This document shows, one piece after another, positions 8,824 to 17,926 of a DNA stretch of 64,000 bases. The position numbers and the translations under genes are program-made. Each line of letters starts with the position of its first letter. Within the stretch, counting starts at the first letter, position 1. The notes beneath the pieces are model-generated. The model made no database searches. It was not told where the DNA came from and saw nothing but the letters and a program-made list of their open reading frames with translations. The DNA is from Chloroflexota bacterium (lineage in GTDB: Bacteria > Chloroflexota > Anaerolineae > 4572-78 > J111), in assembly GCA_016860845.1 (NCBI GenBank), contig BOKF01000029.1, forward strand, positions 48,078 to 112,077, written 5' to 3'.

Positions 8824-9845
8824 CATCCAGTCTGAATCCGTGGATCGAGGTAGGAGTAGAGCAGGTCGGCGATAAGGTTGGCGAAAATAACACTGACGGC
8901 CAGGAGCAAAAAAGCGCCTTGCAGGACCGGGTAATCCTGCCGGCCCACCGCTTCAACGATGGCCTGGCCCAAACCCGGCCAGGAAAAAACGGCCTCGATT
9001 TGAATCGCACCGGCCACCGTAAAACCCAAATTCAGGGCGACAATGGTCACGGTAGGCAGCAGGGCATTCGGTAGAGCGTGATCCCGCAAAATCTGATAGT
9101 TATTGAGACCCTTAGCCTTGGCGGTCAGGACGTAATCTTCGGCAAATATTTCGACAATGGCGCTGCGCATGAAGAGGGTGTATTCCCCGGCGTAAATAAT
9201 GGTATACGTCAGCGTGGGCAGGATCATATGGCGGCCAATATCGAGCCACCGATCCCATTCGCTGGCAAAATTGCCCCCGGCGGTAATCTTGCCGCCAATC
9301 GGCAGACCGAACTGGCTGCTGCCCCAGAAGAGCAGGACCATGCCAAACCAGAAAGTCGGCAGAGACCAGGCGGTCAAGCTGCCCAACAGGGCGATATAAT
9401 CAATGGCCGTTCGCGATTTCCAGGCCGCAATGAGACCTAGCAGAATTCCAAGAATGATAGATAAAATTTGCCCGGCTCCAATCAATAAGACGGTATTGAT
9501 CAGATTTTCGGATAGGATTTGGGCCACCGGGCGCTGGGTGTGAAAGCTGGTGCCCAGCTCACCTTGCAGGAGATTAATGATATAGCGGCCAAACTGAGTT
9601 TCCAGGGGATTGACGACGCAACTGCCAAGTTTGAGCGGCGAGATAGTTTCGACACAGTTGATGACCGGTTTATCCAACCCGAATCGCTCACGCAGGGCGG
9701 CAATGGCATCTTGTTTCAGGCGCGGGTCTCTGACCATGCGGGCCGGGTCGCCGGGCAGGATGCGAAACAGGAAAAAGTTGAGCAGGACCACAAAAACGAC
9801 AGTCAGCAAGGCCCAGCCGATTTTTTTAAGGATGTATTTGTTCAT
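8823..9845 (-). CDS. dppB: Peptide ABC transporter permease (OppB/DppB type)
   Basis: A 340-residue permease starting MNKYILKKIGWALLTVVFVV, the usual OppB N-terminal helix, followed by RILPGDPA. A long periplasmic loop (about residues 30-110) and five further helices follow; the docking loop is around TAKAKGLNNYQILRDHALPN. It sits directly after the binding-protein gene and before dppC, the standard family order. The mature stop lies in a palindromic repeat. Confidence 0.9.
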   Translation of the reverse strand: MNKYILKKIGWALLTVVFVVLLNFFLFRILPGDPARMVRDPRLKQDAIAALRERFGLDKPVINCVETISPLKLGSCVVNPLETQFGRYIINLLQGELGTSFHTQRPVAQILSENLINTVLLIGAGQILSIILGILLGLIAAWKSRTAIDYIALLGSLTAWSLPTFWFGMVLLFWGSSQFGLPIGGKITAGGNFASEWDRWLDIGRHMILPTLTYTIIYAGEYTLFMRSAIVEIFAEDYVLTAKAKGLNNYQILRDHALPNALLPTVTIVALNLGFTVAGAIQIEAVFSWPGLGQAIVEAVGRQDYPVLQGAFLLLAVSVIFANLIADLLYSYLDPRIQTG

Positions 9846-9850
9846 AGAAA

Positions 9851-9937
9851 ACTTGGGAGTAGGTAGTAGGAAGTAAGTAGTAAGGGAGAAGAAAATTCTT
9901 ACCCCTACTCCCTACTCCTCGCTTCGCGTCCCTACTT
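9851..9937. repeat. Mirror-tandem palindrome (GTAGTAGGAAGTAAG / CCCTACTCCCTACTCC)
   Basis: Left units of GTAGGTAGTAGGAAGTAAGTAG are mirrored by CCCCTACTCCCTACTCC, with AGAAAATTCTT in the middle. It fills the gap between the binding-protein gene and dppB. A sister copy with the same units is at 59717-59795. Confidence 0.75.
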
Positions 9938-9941
9938 CATG

Positions 9942-11753
9942 TTATTGAACGGGTTGGACTATCATGAGCTGGCTAAAATCTTCCAGGGCGACTTTGGGCA
10001 CGTCGGTCATCCAGCCCTGGAAGCGATCCTTGCGGTAAGCCTGCACATCCTGCTGGTAATAAGGGATGATGTAAACCACATCCTCAAAGGTCATTTTCTG
10101 CATCTCCCAGACAATATCACGGCGTTTTTGCGGATCAAGCTCAATGGACTGTTGTTGGTATAGTTCATCAAATTTGGAACTGGCATAACCTGTTTCATTG
10201 TATCCGCTGACAATATCGGATGTCCGGTAAACCTGGAGTGCTCCATCAGGGTCGGGGCCCCAGGCCCAGCCCCAGATCATAATGTCGTAGTCAAAAGCAG
10301 GACAGCAGGCTGTGGTCAGGGCATCAGGGTCGAATGCCTGCGGCTCAACCTTTATCCCAGCCTGATTCCAGCTATCGGCCAGCAGATCCGCAATGCGTGG
10401 CGCTTCACCCACGTCGTTGGGCCAATAGAGCCGAAAGCTCAATGGTTTGCTGCCATCGGGCATCTCGCGCACACCGTCGCCATCGGTGTCTTTGTAACCC
10501 GCATCGTCGAGTATCTGGTTGGCCTGGGCCGGATCATAGGCGTAATCTTCAAGAGTATTGTTATACCAGTGACCCATGCTATCAGGGACGAGCGTCAGGC
10601 CTGGCGTGGCCAGGCCAAGCATAGCCACGTCAATAATGTTTTGCTTATCGGTGGCGTGGGCCAGGGCCAGACGCACATTGCGGTCACGCAGGGCCGGATG
10701 GCCGGTACATTTGCCGTCTTCGGGAGGGCAATTTTCGGGCGCGAGTTGATTGAGGATGATGTCGCGCACGCTTGGATCACGGGGCGCGCCAATCACCAGG
10801 CCAATATCCGCATTATTGCGCAGCGTCGGCACCGCAGTCGAAGGGATGTCTCTGATGACATCAACCTGCCCGGTGGTCAGGGCCTGCACCAAAGCATCCG
10901 GGTTGCCAAAGGTCTGGAAAATAACCTCATCCACCTTTGGCGCTCCGTCAAAATAATCTTTATTCGCAGCCAGGTGGACAAATTCATTTTGTTTGTATTC
11001 GACCATTTTGAAGGCGCCGCTGCCAATCATCTCAAGATTTTCAAATTCGACGGCGGCAGTGGCCTCTTCATATTTGGACCAGATATGTTCGGGCAGAACA
11101 TATTGGGCGTACAACTGGGCTTCAATATTGGGGATAGCGTCGGTAAGTTTGATCACCACAGTGGTGTCGTCGGTGGCCTCGACGCTTTCGAACTTCTCGC
11201 CGTAGGTGACCATGTAGGGAAAATCGGGATGACTGCGGTAGTAATTGTAAGTAAAGGCCACATCTTTTGCCGTTAAAGGCTGGCCGTCGTGGAACTTGAC
11301 CCCTGACTTAATTTTGAAAGTCCAGGTTTTGCCATCGGCGGAGACATCATAGCTTTCGGCCAGCGAGGGCTTGAAGGTGCCGTCAAGCTGCAGGTCGAAC
11401 ATCGTGTCATAAACCAAGTCGGCGATAACATACGCTTCGTACAAGATAAAGGTGCCGGGATTCAACGTATCAGGGCTGCCGTTCCAACCAAAACGCAGGG
11501 TGCCGCCGCTGGCAGCCGCCGCTTCCTCTGTCGCCGGGGCTGGCTCGGTTGTTTCCGCCGGGGCTGCGGTGGCTTCGGTCTTCGCTTCGCTTGTTTCCGC
11601 CGGCGCTGCGGTGGTAGCCTCCGTTTGAGTGCTCTGAGTTGGAGCCGTATCGGCCGGCTTTTCCGATTCCGGCTGCGCCGCGCCGCCGCCGCATGCTGCC
11701 AACGATAAAGCCAGAGCCAAGATCAATAAAAGGAAACTTCTTTTCTTTAACAT
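9942..11753 (-). CDS. Peptide ABC transporter substrate-binding lipoprotein (SBP family 5)
   Basis: This 603-residue lipoprotein captures the solute for the importer. Signal and lipobox are LSLAAC with Cys21, then a Thr/Ala/Glu-rich linker (about 25-85) and an SBP_bac_5 domain starting at GGTLRFGWNGSPDTLNPG. It shows the family segments KFHDGQPLTAKDVAFTYN and ATDKQNIIDVAM. It is the first gene of the minus-strand operon (binding protein, DppB, DppC, DppD, DppF, S9 peptidase), and the ATG is preceded by a GGAGGAG site. A peptide ligand is inferred from the whole operon; related proteins bind other solutes. Confidence 0.9.
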   Translation of the reverse strand: MLKKRSFLLLILALALSLAACGGGAAQPESEKPADTAPTQSTQTEATTAAPAETSEAKTEATAAPAETTEPAPATEEAAAASGGTLRFGWNGSPDTLNPGTFILYEAYVIADLVYDTMFDLQLDGTFKPSLAESYDVSADGKTWTFKIKSGVKFHDGQPLTAKDVAFTYNYYRSHPDFPYMVTYGEKFESVEATDDTTVVIKLTDAIPNIEAQLYAQYVLPEHIWSKYEEATAAVEFENLEMIGSGAFKMVEYKQNEFVHLAANKDYFDGAPKVDEVIFQTFGNPDALVQALTTGQVDVIRDIPSTAVPTLRNNADIGLVIGAPRDPSVRDIILNQLAPENCPPEDGKCTGHPALRDRNVRLALAHATDKQNIIDVAMLGLATPGLTLVPDSMGHWYNNTLEDYAYDPAQANQILDDAGYKDTDGDGVREMPDGSKPLSFRLYWPNDVGEAPRIADLLADSWNQAGIKVEPQAFDPDALTTACCPAFDYDIMIWGWAWGPDPDGALQVYRTSDIVSGYNETGYASSKFDELYQQQSIELDPQKRRDIVWEMQKMTFEDVVYIIPYYQQDVQAYRKDRFQGWMTDVPKVALEDFSQLMIVQPVQ

Positions 11754-11768
11754 CTAACTCCTCCTAAA

Positions 11769-11803
11769 AAAGTAGACAGTGGACAGTAAACGGTAGACAG
11801 GGG
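11769..11803. repeat. Short tandem AGTAGACAGTGGACAGT-type repeat upstream of the binding-protein gene
   Basis: Three degenerate GTAGACAGTGGACAG-like units occur in the leader of the peptide-transport operon. Only one arm is present, unlike the mirror-tandem elements elsewhere. No promoter could be read with confidence here. Confidence 0.4.
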
Positions 11804-11826
11804 AATCATATGTGTCCCCGTGCTTC

Positions 11827-12330
11827 CTATCTTTTCATATAGGCGAAATAAAAATAGATCCCGACTGTGCCAAAAATCACTCCTAAAACAATGGGCAGAA
11901 AGATACTCCCCAACCCTGCTGCCTGCCCCAAAGCTACGCGGATTGTCATCCATTCCAGAAAAGTGAAGAGGATGATCATTTCAGCTTTGAGCCAGGCTAA
12001 TAGTAAACGAGCCAAACGATACTGCTCACGGGCATTTTGGGCCGTGATCGGCCAGAGATAATTGAATTTATGCGGATACCGGTTGGCCACCGTCAGCATG
12101 AGATACAACATGATACTCATGACGGGCAGGATAAGGATGCTGCGTTTATCTCCCCAGGCGTCAGCATGGCCCGACGGCCCAAAATGTGTTGGAACCAAAG
12201 CGGGCAAATCGAACCAGGCCAGACTGAGCATCCCAATAATAAGGGCAAGGCCGCCTAGCGCAATCACTTCTAAGGCCCACTCCTGTGAGGTGTAAGGCAG
12301 ATCAATAACGGGCCGCTCCCTAGATTTCAC
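11827..12330 (-). CDS. DUF1648-like membrane protein
   Basis: A 167-residue protein with a GTG start and four predicted transmembrane helices (about 22-42, 67-84, 110-130 and 140-162). The segment between helices 1 and 2 reads LVPTHFGPSGHADAWGDKRS, matching the DUF1648 pattern P-x-HF-x4-G-x-D-x-W-x2-K. Some DUF1648 proteins, such as SdpI, give immunity to secreted peptides, but most are uncharacterised and nothing here supports that role. It is transcribed with the same orientation as the flanking genes but has no obvious functional link. The GTG has no clear Shine-Dalgarno. Confidence 0.65.
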   Translation of the reverse strand: MKSRERPVIDLPYTSQEWALEVIALGGLALIIGMLSLAWFDLPALVPTHFGPSGHADAWGDKRSILILPVMSIMLYLMLTVANRYPHKFNYLWPITAQNAREQYRLARLLLAWLKAEMIILFTFLEWMTIRVALGQAAGLGSIFLPIVLGVIFGTVGIYFYFAYMKR

Positions 12331-12367
12331 AATTAACGACGACTCTCAGGGGCGTCACCCCTCAATA

Positions 12368-13597
12368 CTAAACCATAAAACTCTTGGGTGGATTCTCCAT
12401 TTGCAAAATAGGCCGGTCCATTTTGAACGGCTCAAGGTTGCTCTCAGTCCTGCCATCTATGGCCAGTTCACTCAGGATTTTACCCAACAGCGAGGCAAAT
12501 TTAAAAGCATGACCCGCGCCAACGGCAACGCTGCAATGATCGTAGCCGGGAATGGTATCAATTACAAAATCACGGTCGGGGGGCATCGTGTAGAGGCAAG
12601 TTTTGGTGTAGAGGACCGGGCCGAGGGCGGAGGGAATATATTTTTGCAGAAAATGCTCGACCCGTTGGGCATTGGCCGGATTCGGCTCGAAGCTGCGCGT
12701 CTCCGCCGTCACTGCTTCGCCGCCCACATCCTGGGCCGCCTTGGTTGCCGGCTCGCCGTAAACGGGAAAGCCATAGAAGCACGGCTCGTCCATCCAGATC
12801 CAGATGGGAAAATGTTCCGGGGCAAAATCGGCCAGGTGAGGCGTAGCAAAGTATGTCACCTGCTCCTGGGTAACGGTCAAGGGTAATTTAAAAGCGGACC
12901 CTCCCCCAACCCCTCCCTGAGAGGGAGGGGAGCCAGAAGCAGTTTGAGAGGGGGGGGAGAAATGGGCCAGGATGTTGTTCGTCCAGGCCCCGGCAGCAAT
13001 GATCAGCTTGCGGCAGCGGTAGGTCGTTCCGCCGGCCATTACTTCGACTGCGCCGTTAAGGGGCCGGACGGCGCTAATCGGCGTGTTATCCAGCAACGTC
13101 GCTCCGTTAGCTCGGGCCATGCGCTGGTGAGCCGCATTACACCTGGCCGCCGGGGCAATGCCGCTTTCGGCCTGATAAAGCCCATAGACGTCTTCGGTCA
13201 GGCGGAACTGGGGCCAGCGGCGCATAATTTCGGCGGCGTCGAGGCGCTCAAAGGGCACATCGCACGCTTGCATGCTCCGGGTGTAATCCTCGCCGGGAAT
13301 GGCGCTCCCCGCCGGCCACAGGTCAAGACCGCCGGTTTTGACAATGAGATTTTCACCAGCCTCTTCTTCCAGCACCATCCAGGCGGTATAAGCCTGCTTG
13401 GCCAGCCGGACATACTCCGGGGTGTGGTACGACAGCCGGATGATCCGGGAGTGGTCCTGCGACCCGCCCCGCACGTGGCCGGTTTCAAACTGTTCCAATC
13501 CCAACACTTCGCGGCCCGCCCGGCGCGACAGCCAATAAGCCGCACCGCTGCCCAGACCACCTAAACCAAGCACAATATATTCATAATCTTGCTTCAT
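12368..13597 (-). CDS. FAD-dependent sarcosine/N-methyltryptophan oxidase-type protein
   Basis: The 409-residue protein has the monomeric sarcosine oxidase layout. An N-terminal Rossmann motif GLGGLGSGAAYWLSRR is followed by an acidic LEQFE, and GGSQDHSRIIR is the conserved FAD/substrate segment. Cys334 in CLYTMPPDRDFVID aligns with the cysteine that carries FAD covalently in the family; GAGHAFKFASLLGKILSEL follows as expected. Such enzymes oxidise N-methyl amino acids to an amine, formaldehyde and peroxide. A C-rich palindrome adds about 22 Pro/Ser/Gly-rich residues (213-235) after AAGAWTNNILAHF. The exact substrate is not readable. Confidence 0.85.
   Translation of the reverse strand: MKQDYEYIVLGLGGLGSGAAYWLSRRAGREVLGLEQFETGHVRGGSQDHSRIIRLSYHTPEYVRLAKQAYTAWMVLEEEAGENLIVKTGGLDLWPAGSAIPGEDYTRSMQACDVPFERLDAAEIMRRWPQFRLTEDVYGLYQAESGIAPAARCNAAHQRMARANGATLLDNTPISAVRPLNGAVEVMAGGTTYRCRKLIIAAGAWTNNILAHFSPPSQTASGSPPSQGGVGGGSAFKLPLTVTQEQVTYFATPHLADFAPEHFPIWIWMDEPCFYGFPVYGEPATKAAQDVGGEAVTAETRSFEPNPANAQRVEHFLQKYIPSALGPVLYTKTCLYTMPPDRDFVIDTIPGYDHCSVAVGAGHAFKFASLLGKILSELAIDGRTESNLEPFKMDRPILQMENPPKSFMV
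12901..12960. repeat. C-rich palindrome inside the sarcosine-oxidase-type gene
   Basis: Arms CCCCTCCCT (12910-12918) and AGGGAGGGG (12922-12930), followed by a second G-run (GAGAGGGGGGGG). The insert is in frame and adds PPSQTASGSPPSQGGVGGG to the enzyme. Confidence 0.7.
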
Positions 13598-13707
13598 GGG
13601 TTGACGTAAATTTTTCCTGGAGATAATTTTAACCGGGACTGGCGGTAAACTTCAACGGGCCAGATGAGTCGTCAACTGCCTTCAGATGGCTGCTTGGAGG
13701 GGAAATG

Positions 13708-13736
13708 CGATGGACACTCAGCAAGTTGGTCCATCG
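13708..13736 (+). promoter_or_regulatory. Perfect inverted repeat upstream of the first P1 peptidase
   Basis: CGATGGAC (13708-13715) and GTCCATCG (13729-13736) form perfect 8-bp arms with a 13-base loop. It lies in the 278-base divergent gap between the oxidase and the P1 peptidase, about 140 bases before the ATG. On the opposite strand a TTGAAG-17-TTAAAA promoter-like pair precedes the oxidase gene. An operator or RNA hairpin are both possible. Confidence 0.35.
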
Positions 13737-13875
13737 TGAAACGTGGGTCGGGTTGGTGCGCTCACTATATCAGAAAGTTTTTTGCCTGTCAAGAGATCAT
13801 CACGCCCATCAATTTACTTGACCAAATGGCCCTCCTTGTGCTAGATTTGGGCCAGGGTAAACGACAGGAGGGTTT

Positions 13876-14961
13876 ATGACACGCAAAAGAGTACGAGATT
13901 TGGGTATTGCTATCGGTTCGATGCCGACCGGGCCACACAACGCCATTACCGATGTGCCGGGAGTGCTGGTCGGCCATACTACGGTGATTTTTGACGAGCC
14001 GTATGTCGCTCGCACCGGAGTAACGGTTATTGTGCCCCGCGAGGATGAAATCCGCGACGACCGCGCCTTTGCCGGGTATCACTCCTTCAACGGCAACGGC
14101 GAAATGACCGGCTTATTGTGGCTGGAGGAGTCCGGTATGCTCGGCTCGCCTATTGGCCTGACCAACACCAACCAGGTTGGCGTGGTCCGCGATGCCTTGA
14201 TCTGGCACGACGTGGAAAATTTCGAGAGCCGGGGCTTCAAGCTGCCTATCGTCGCCGAAACCTACGACGGCTGGCTGAGCGACATTGACGCCTTTCACCT
14301 GACCGAAGATCATGTCCACGAGGCCCTGGCCATTGCCAACAGTGGCCCGGTCGAGGAAGGCAATGTCGGCGGGGGGACGGGTATGATTTGCCACGATTTT
14401 AAGGGCGGCATTGGCAGTTCTTCCCGCCTGGTTGACAGCAAAAGCGGCTCCTACATCGTCGGCGTGCTGGTCCAGTCCAATTACGGCGACCGCCATGCCC
14501 TGCGCGTGGACGGCGTCCCTGTTGGCCGTGAGATTGGCCCGGAGGTGGTTCCGCTGCCCTGGGACGAACCCCCGCAGGGCGGCTCGATCATCGTCGTCAT
14601 TGCCACCGACGCCCCACTCCTGCCGATGCAGTGCAAACGTCTGGCCCAACGGGCCACCGTCGGCCTGGCCCGTGTTGGCGGGATTGGTCACAACGGCAGC
14701 GGCGACATCTTTTTGTGCTTTGCCACCGGCAACCACATCTACGCGGATATCACCGGGCGGCGCACCCTGGAGATGATCCCCCACGAGCACCTCAATCCCT
14801 TTTTTGAGGCCGTAGCCGAAGCGGTAGAAGAAGCCATTCTCAACTGTTTGACCAAGGCTGAAACGATGGTCGGCTTCAAGGGCCGCATCGCCTGCGAGCT
14901 GCCTTTAGACGGGTTGCAGCGGGTGATGGCCAGGTACCGGCCGTCAGACGACAAGAGGTAA
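13876..14961 (+). CDS. P1 family peptidase (DmpA/BapA type, peptidase family S58)
   Basis: A strong AGGAGGG site precedes the ATG of this 361-residue protein. Family members cleave themselves into two chains and remove N-terminal residues, including beta- and D-amino acids, from small peptides. The N-terminal RVRDLGIAIGSMPTGPHNAITDVPGV and the central GNVGGGTGMICHDFKGGIG are diagnostic. The self-cleavage point should be in GHNGSGDIFL, with Ser275 as the new N-terminal nucleophile. No signal peptide is seen. A close paralogue follows at 16210 with one membrane gene between; the next gene starts 3 bases after the stop, so they are probably co-transcribed. Confidence 0.9.
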   Translation: MTRKRVRDLGIAIGSMPTGPHNAITDVPGVLVGHTTVIFDEPYVARTGVTVIVPREDEIRDDRAFAGYHSFNGNGEMTGLLWLEESGMLGSPIGLTNTNQVGVVRDALIWHDVENFESRGFKLPIVAETYDGWLSDIDAFHLTEDHVHEALAIANSGPVEEGNVGGGTGMICHDFKGGIGSSSRLVDSKSGSYIVGVLVQSNYGDRHALRVDGVPVGREIGPEVVPLPWDEPPQGGSIIVVIATDAPLLPMQCKRLAQRATVGLARVGGIGHNGSGDIFLCFATGNHIYADITGRRTLEMIPHEHLNPFFEAVAEAVEEAILNCLTKAETMVGFKGRIACELPLDGLQRVMARYRPSDDKR

Positions 14962-14964
14962 CTC

Positions 14965-16179
14965 GTGAAACGAGAACGACCCAGAGGCGGCATTGAAATC
15001 GAGCAGTTTAACCACCCGGTGATGGCAGCCGGGGCCGGGGCTATGGCCGGCTTTATTACCAGCTTTCCGGCGCAAATCGGAGCGGCGGCGTTGGGGCTTG
15101 ATTTTGGGCTGGCTGACCCGTGGACAACCCTGGTCATCGGCGGGGTCGGCGGGGGAGCTTTGGCCGGAGGACTCCTGGGCTACCGCATGCGCCGACTTAA
15201 GAGACAAGCAAGTTGGTTGGCCATCCTTTTAGTTCTGGTGGCCGGCTTCGGCGGAGCGTTGCTCATGGCCGGCATCAATCGAGCCGGGGCTATGACCTTC
15301 ACCTGCCAGCGTCCTGAGCCGAAGCAAATTGATTGTACCATGGTCGAACGCCGCTGGTTGGGAGCAAGCGTCCAGCGAACCGAATCATTCAAAGGGGTAA
15401 AAACGGCTAAAATAGAACCCTTGAGCGGCGGAGCCGGTGAGATAGTAGTCATTGTCACCGCCAGAGGAGAGTCTGGTCTCTACGGCTTTCCCCTCGATAT
15501 GGTTGAGAAGCTTAAAAACTTCGTCAGCTCGACTCAATCGAGCCTGGTGATTGAGCAGAATGACTGGCCAGCAGCATTAGCCGCATTGGCGGCGGGCAGC
15601 TTTCTTACTTTGGCCGGCTGCGCTGGCTCGTGGAGGAGCTGGCCCGGCGGGAAAGGGCAATTTGAAACTCCACGGGCTGCAACAGGCAAAAAGCCTGCTC
15701 CCGCGAAACCGTTTGAGATTATGGAGCAAACGCCGACGAGATTGGTCCTCCAGGCTAACCCGGAGAAACCTGCCCTCATCTTTGGTACGGTTTTGCTGCT
15801 CATCGGCCTGTGCGGCACTGGCCCCGTATACCTTGGCAGCGATTTCAGCCAAGCCTCAGATTGGTCGAAAATAGGGATTGTATCTGTTATAGGCGGCCTA
15901 TTCTTTTTCCTCGGTCTCGGAAGCATAATTAGCAACTCTCAAACTGAAACCTCAACTTTTGATAAAGATCAAAATCGAGCCACCATCACCCGGCCCGGCT
16001 GGGTTGGTCGCCAAGTGGTCGAGTTACCCCTCTCTGAAATTGCCGAGATACGGGAGATGGGCGGCAACGTCATGCTGATGCTGCCTTCCGACAAAATGGT
16101 CGGGTTGCGCAGCGGCGGTAGCGGAACAAAAATGGCTGAATTAATCCGCAGTTTCATTCAAGCTAAAAATAATGAGTAA
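14965..16179 (+). CDS. Unknown membrane protein between two P1 peptidases
   Basis: The 404-residue protein starts at a GTG 3 bases after the peptidase stop, with AGAGG upstream. It appears to have two halves. The first has two to three helices (about 18-40, 50-70, 78-99) and a beta segment with two cysteines (TFTCQRPEPKQIDCTMVERRW). The second follows a helix (about 192-212) and contains two more helices (about 267-287, 303-322) and a final beta-rich PH-like region (NRATITRPGWVGRQVVELPLSEI...MLPSDKMVGL). I do not recognise the family. Its place inside the peptidase pair suggests a shared transcript; a function cannot be given. Confidence 0.7.
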   Translation: MKRERPRGGIEIEQFNHPVMAAGAGAMAGFITSFPAQIGAAALGLDFGLADPWTTLVIGGVGGGALAGGLLGYRMRRLKRQASWLAILLVLVAGFGGALLMAGINRAGAMTFTCQRPEPKQIDCTMVERRWLGASVQRTESFKGVKTAKIEPLSGGAGEIVVIVTARGESGLYGFPLDMVEKLKNFVSSTQSSLVIEQNDWPAALAALAAGSFLTLAGCAGSWRSWPGGKGQFETPRAATGKKPAPAKPFEIMEQTPTRLVLQANPEKPALIFGTVLLLIGLCGTGPVYLGSDFSQASDWSKIGIVSVIGGLFFFLGLGSIISNSQTETSTFDKDQNRATITRPGWVGRQVVELPLSEIAEIREMGGNVMLMLPSDKMVGLRSGGSGTKMAELIRSFIQAKNNE

Positions 16180-16209
16180 AAACCAAGCCTGTGCCCTAAG
16201 GAGGTACCT

Positions 16210-17280
16210 ATGACCCGCGCCCGCTTACGAGATTTAGGCATCACCATCGGCACGCTGCCGCCCGGCCTGCACAACGCCATCACCGATGTGCCGGGAGTGT
16301 GGGTGGGCCAGGCCACCCTGATTTACGACGAGCCGCGGGTGGCCCGTACCGGGGTGACGATGATTGTGCCCCGTGAAGGCAACATCTGGACCGATAATGC
16401 CTTTGCCGCTTATCACACCTTCAACGGCACCGGCGAGATGACCGGCGTCCACTGGCTGGCCGAGTCGGGCCTGCTGTGCTACCCTATCGCCATCACCAAC
16501 TCGCATCAAGTCGGGATTGTGCGGGATAGCCTTGTTGCTTATACGAAAGAAAATAGCCTTTCCGACAGTTCGGCCCTGCCGGTCGTGGCCGAAACCTACG
16601 ACGGCTGGCTCAACGATATTGACGCCTTTCACCTGACCAAGGAGCACGTCTACGCCGCCCTGCGTACGGCCAGAGACGGCCCGGTCGAGGAGGGCAATGT
16701 CGGCGGGGGGACAGGCATGATTTGCCACGACTTTAAAGGCGGTATCGGCACGGCCTCACGGCGGGTTGATTGCCCCAGCGGCCGCTATACGCTCGGGGCG
16801 CTGGTGCAGGCTAACTACGGCGACCGGGCGCTGCTGCGGGTGGATGGCGTGCCGGTGGGACGCAAAATCGGTCCCGACCATACGCCCCTGCCCTGGGTCG
16901 AGCCGCCGCAGGGCGGATCCATCATTATTGTGGTCGCCACCGATGCCCCGCTGATCCCGGTTCAATGCAAGCGGCTGGCCCAGCGGGCGACGGTCGGCCT
17001 GGCCCGGGTGGGCGGGGTGGGACATAACGGCAGCGGCGATATCTTTATCGCCTTTGCTACCGGCAATCACTTCCCCGGCAGCAGCGAGGGGGTGTATGAT
17101 CTCAAAATGCTGCCCCACCATCATCTGAACCGGTTTTTCGAAGCCGTGGCCGAGGCGGTCGAAGAGGCTATTCTCAATGCTTTGACCGCTGCCGAAACAA
17201 TGAGTGGTTTTAAAGGGCGCACAGCCCATGCCCTGCCACTAGACGAATTGCAGCAATTGATGGTAAAATACCGGCAGTAG
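16210..17280 (+). CDS. P1 family peptidase (second copy)
   Basis: A 356-residue paralogue of the peptidase at 13876, clearly similar along its full length (RLRDLGITIGTLPPGLHNAITDVPGV; GNVGGGTGMICHDFKGGIG). The self-cleavage motif GHNGSGDIF is intact, so it should be active. The copies differ mainly in the loop after TNSHQVGIVRDSL and before the C-terminus, which may tune substrate range. It has its own AAGGAGG site, 30 bases after the membrane-protein stop. The layout suggests a local duplication with the membrane gene caught between the copies. Confidence 0.9.
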   Translation: MTRARLRDLGITIGTLPPGLHNAITDVPGVWVGQATLIYDEPRVARTGVTMIVPREGNIWTDNAFAAYHTFNGTGEMTGVHWLAESGLLCYPIAITNSHQVGIVRDSLVAYTKENSLSDSSALPVVAETYDGWLNDIDAFHLTKEHVYAALRTARDGPVEEGNVGGGTGMICHDFKGGIGTASRRVDCPSGRYTLGALVQANYGDRALLRVDGVPVGRKIGPDHTPLPWVEPPQGGSIIIVVATDAPLIPVQCKRLAQRATVGLARVGGVGHNGSGDIFIAFATGNHFPGSSEGVYDLKMLPHHHLNRFFEAVAEAVEEAILNALTAAETMSGFKGRTAHALPLDELQQLMVKYRQ

Positions 17281-17331
17281 AATGAATTTAGTGTGACGGA
17301 TTAACTATAGACCCCGTCGAAAGTGGTCAGC

Positions 17332-17859
17332 ATGAAACGTGAAGAACTTTTACAATTGATTACCACAGCTCGCACCCAGGGTGAAATCCCCGATCTTCGT
17401 AACGCCGATTTGAGCCAGGCCGATTTAAGCGGAGCCGACCTGAGCAAGGTTAACCTGCGCTATGCCAACTTGAGCGGGGCCAACTTGAGTGAGGTGAATC
17501 TGGAAGGAGCCGATCTAACCGGGGCCACCTTGACCGATGCCAATTTGGTCAGAGCCAGGATGAAAAACGCCGAGTTGTTAGGGGCCAATTTGGTCAGAGC
17601 GCAAATGCAGGAGGTGGATTTACTTGACGCCAGCCTGCGCAACGCCAATTTAACCGACGCCTATTTGACCAGCGCCAAGCTGGTTGAGTCGAGCCTGCGG
17701 GGCGCCGGTTTGAAAGTAGCCGATATGCTCAAAGCTAACCTGGATGATGCTAACCTGGTTCGCGCCGATTTAACCGGCGCCAACGTGACCCCGGAACAGC
17801 TCAACCGGGCAAAGAGTCTCAAAGGGGCGATTATGCCCGATGGGAGTATTCACCCTTAA
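17332..17859 (+). CDS. Pentapeptide-repeat protein
   Basis: After a short N-terminal helix (MKREELLQLITTARTQGEIP) about 24 pentapeptide repeats of the A(D/N)Lxx type follow, expected to build a right-handed quadrilateral beta-helix. The protein ends with GAIMPDGS, a closing motif also present in the second pentapeptide protein (59795). I chose the ATG at 17332; a GTG three codons upstream is also open. Related proteins mimic DNA and inhibit gyrase, but most have unknown roles and there is no evidence here. It is followed by a convergent Rieske oxygenase gene. Confidence 0.85.
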   Translation: MKREELLQLITTARTQGEIPDLRNADLSQADLSGADLSKVNLRYANLSGANLSEVNLEGADLTGATLTDANLVRARMKNAELLGANLVRAQMQEVDLLDASLRNANLTDAYLTSAKLVESSLRGAGLKVADMLKANLDDANLVRADLTGANVTPEQLNRAKSLKGAIMPDGSIHP

Positions 17860-17926
17860 GACAGGTCACACTTACAGCCTGACCACCAACCTCCTCATAA
17901 GCAAGTGGAACAAACTTAAGCTTATT

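Noticed and set aside
13876..17280. Long antisense open frames (for example 14113-14790 and 16234-17229, minus)
   Set aside because: They mirror the P1 peptidase genes on the other strand, a result of GC-rich third positions, and have no ribosome sites or known motifs.
17332..17859. Tandem DNA repeats of about 15 bases (also at 59795-60376)
   Set aside because: They are codon-level pentapeptide repeats in intact genes, not satellites or CRISPR.
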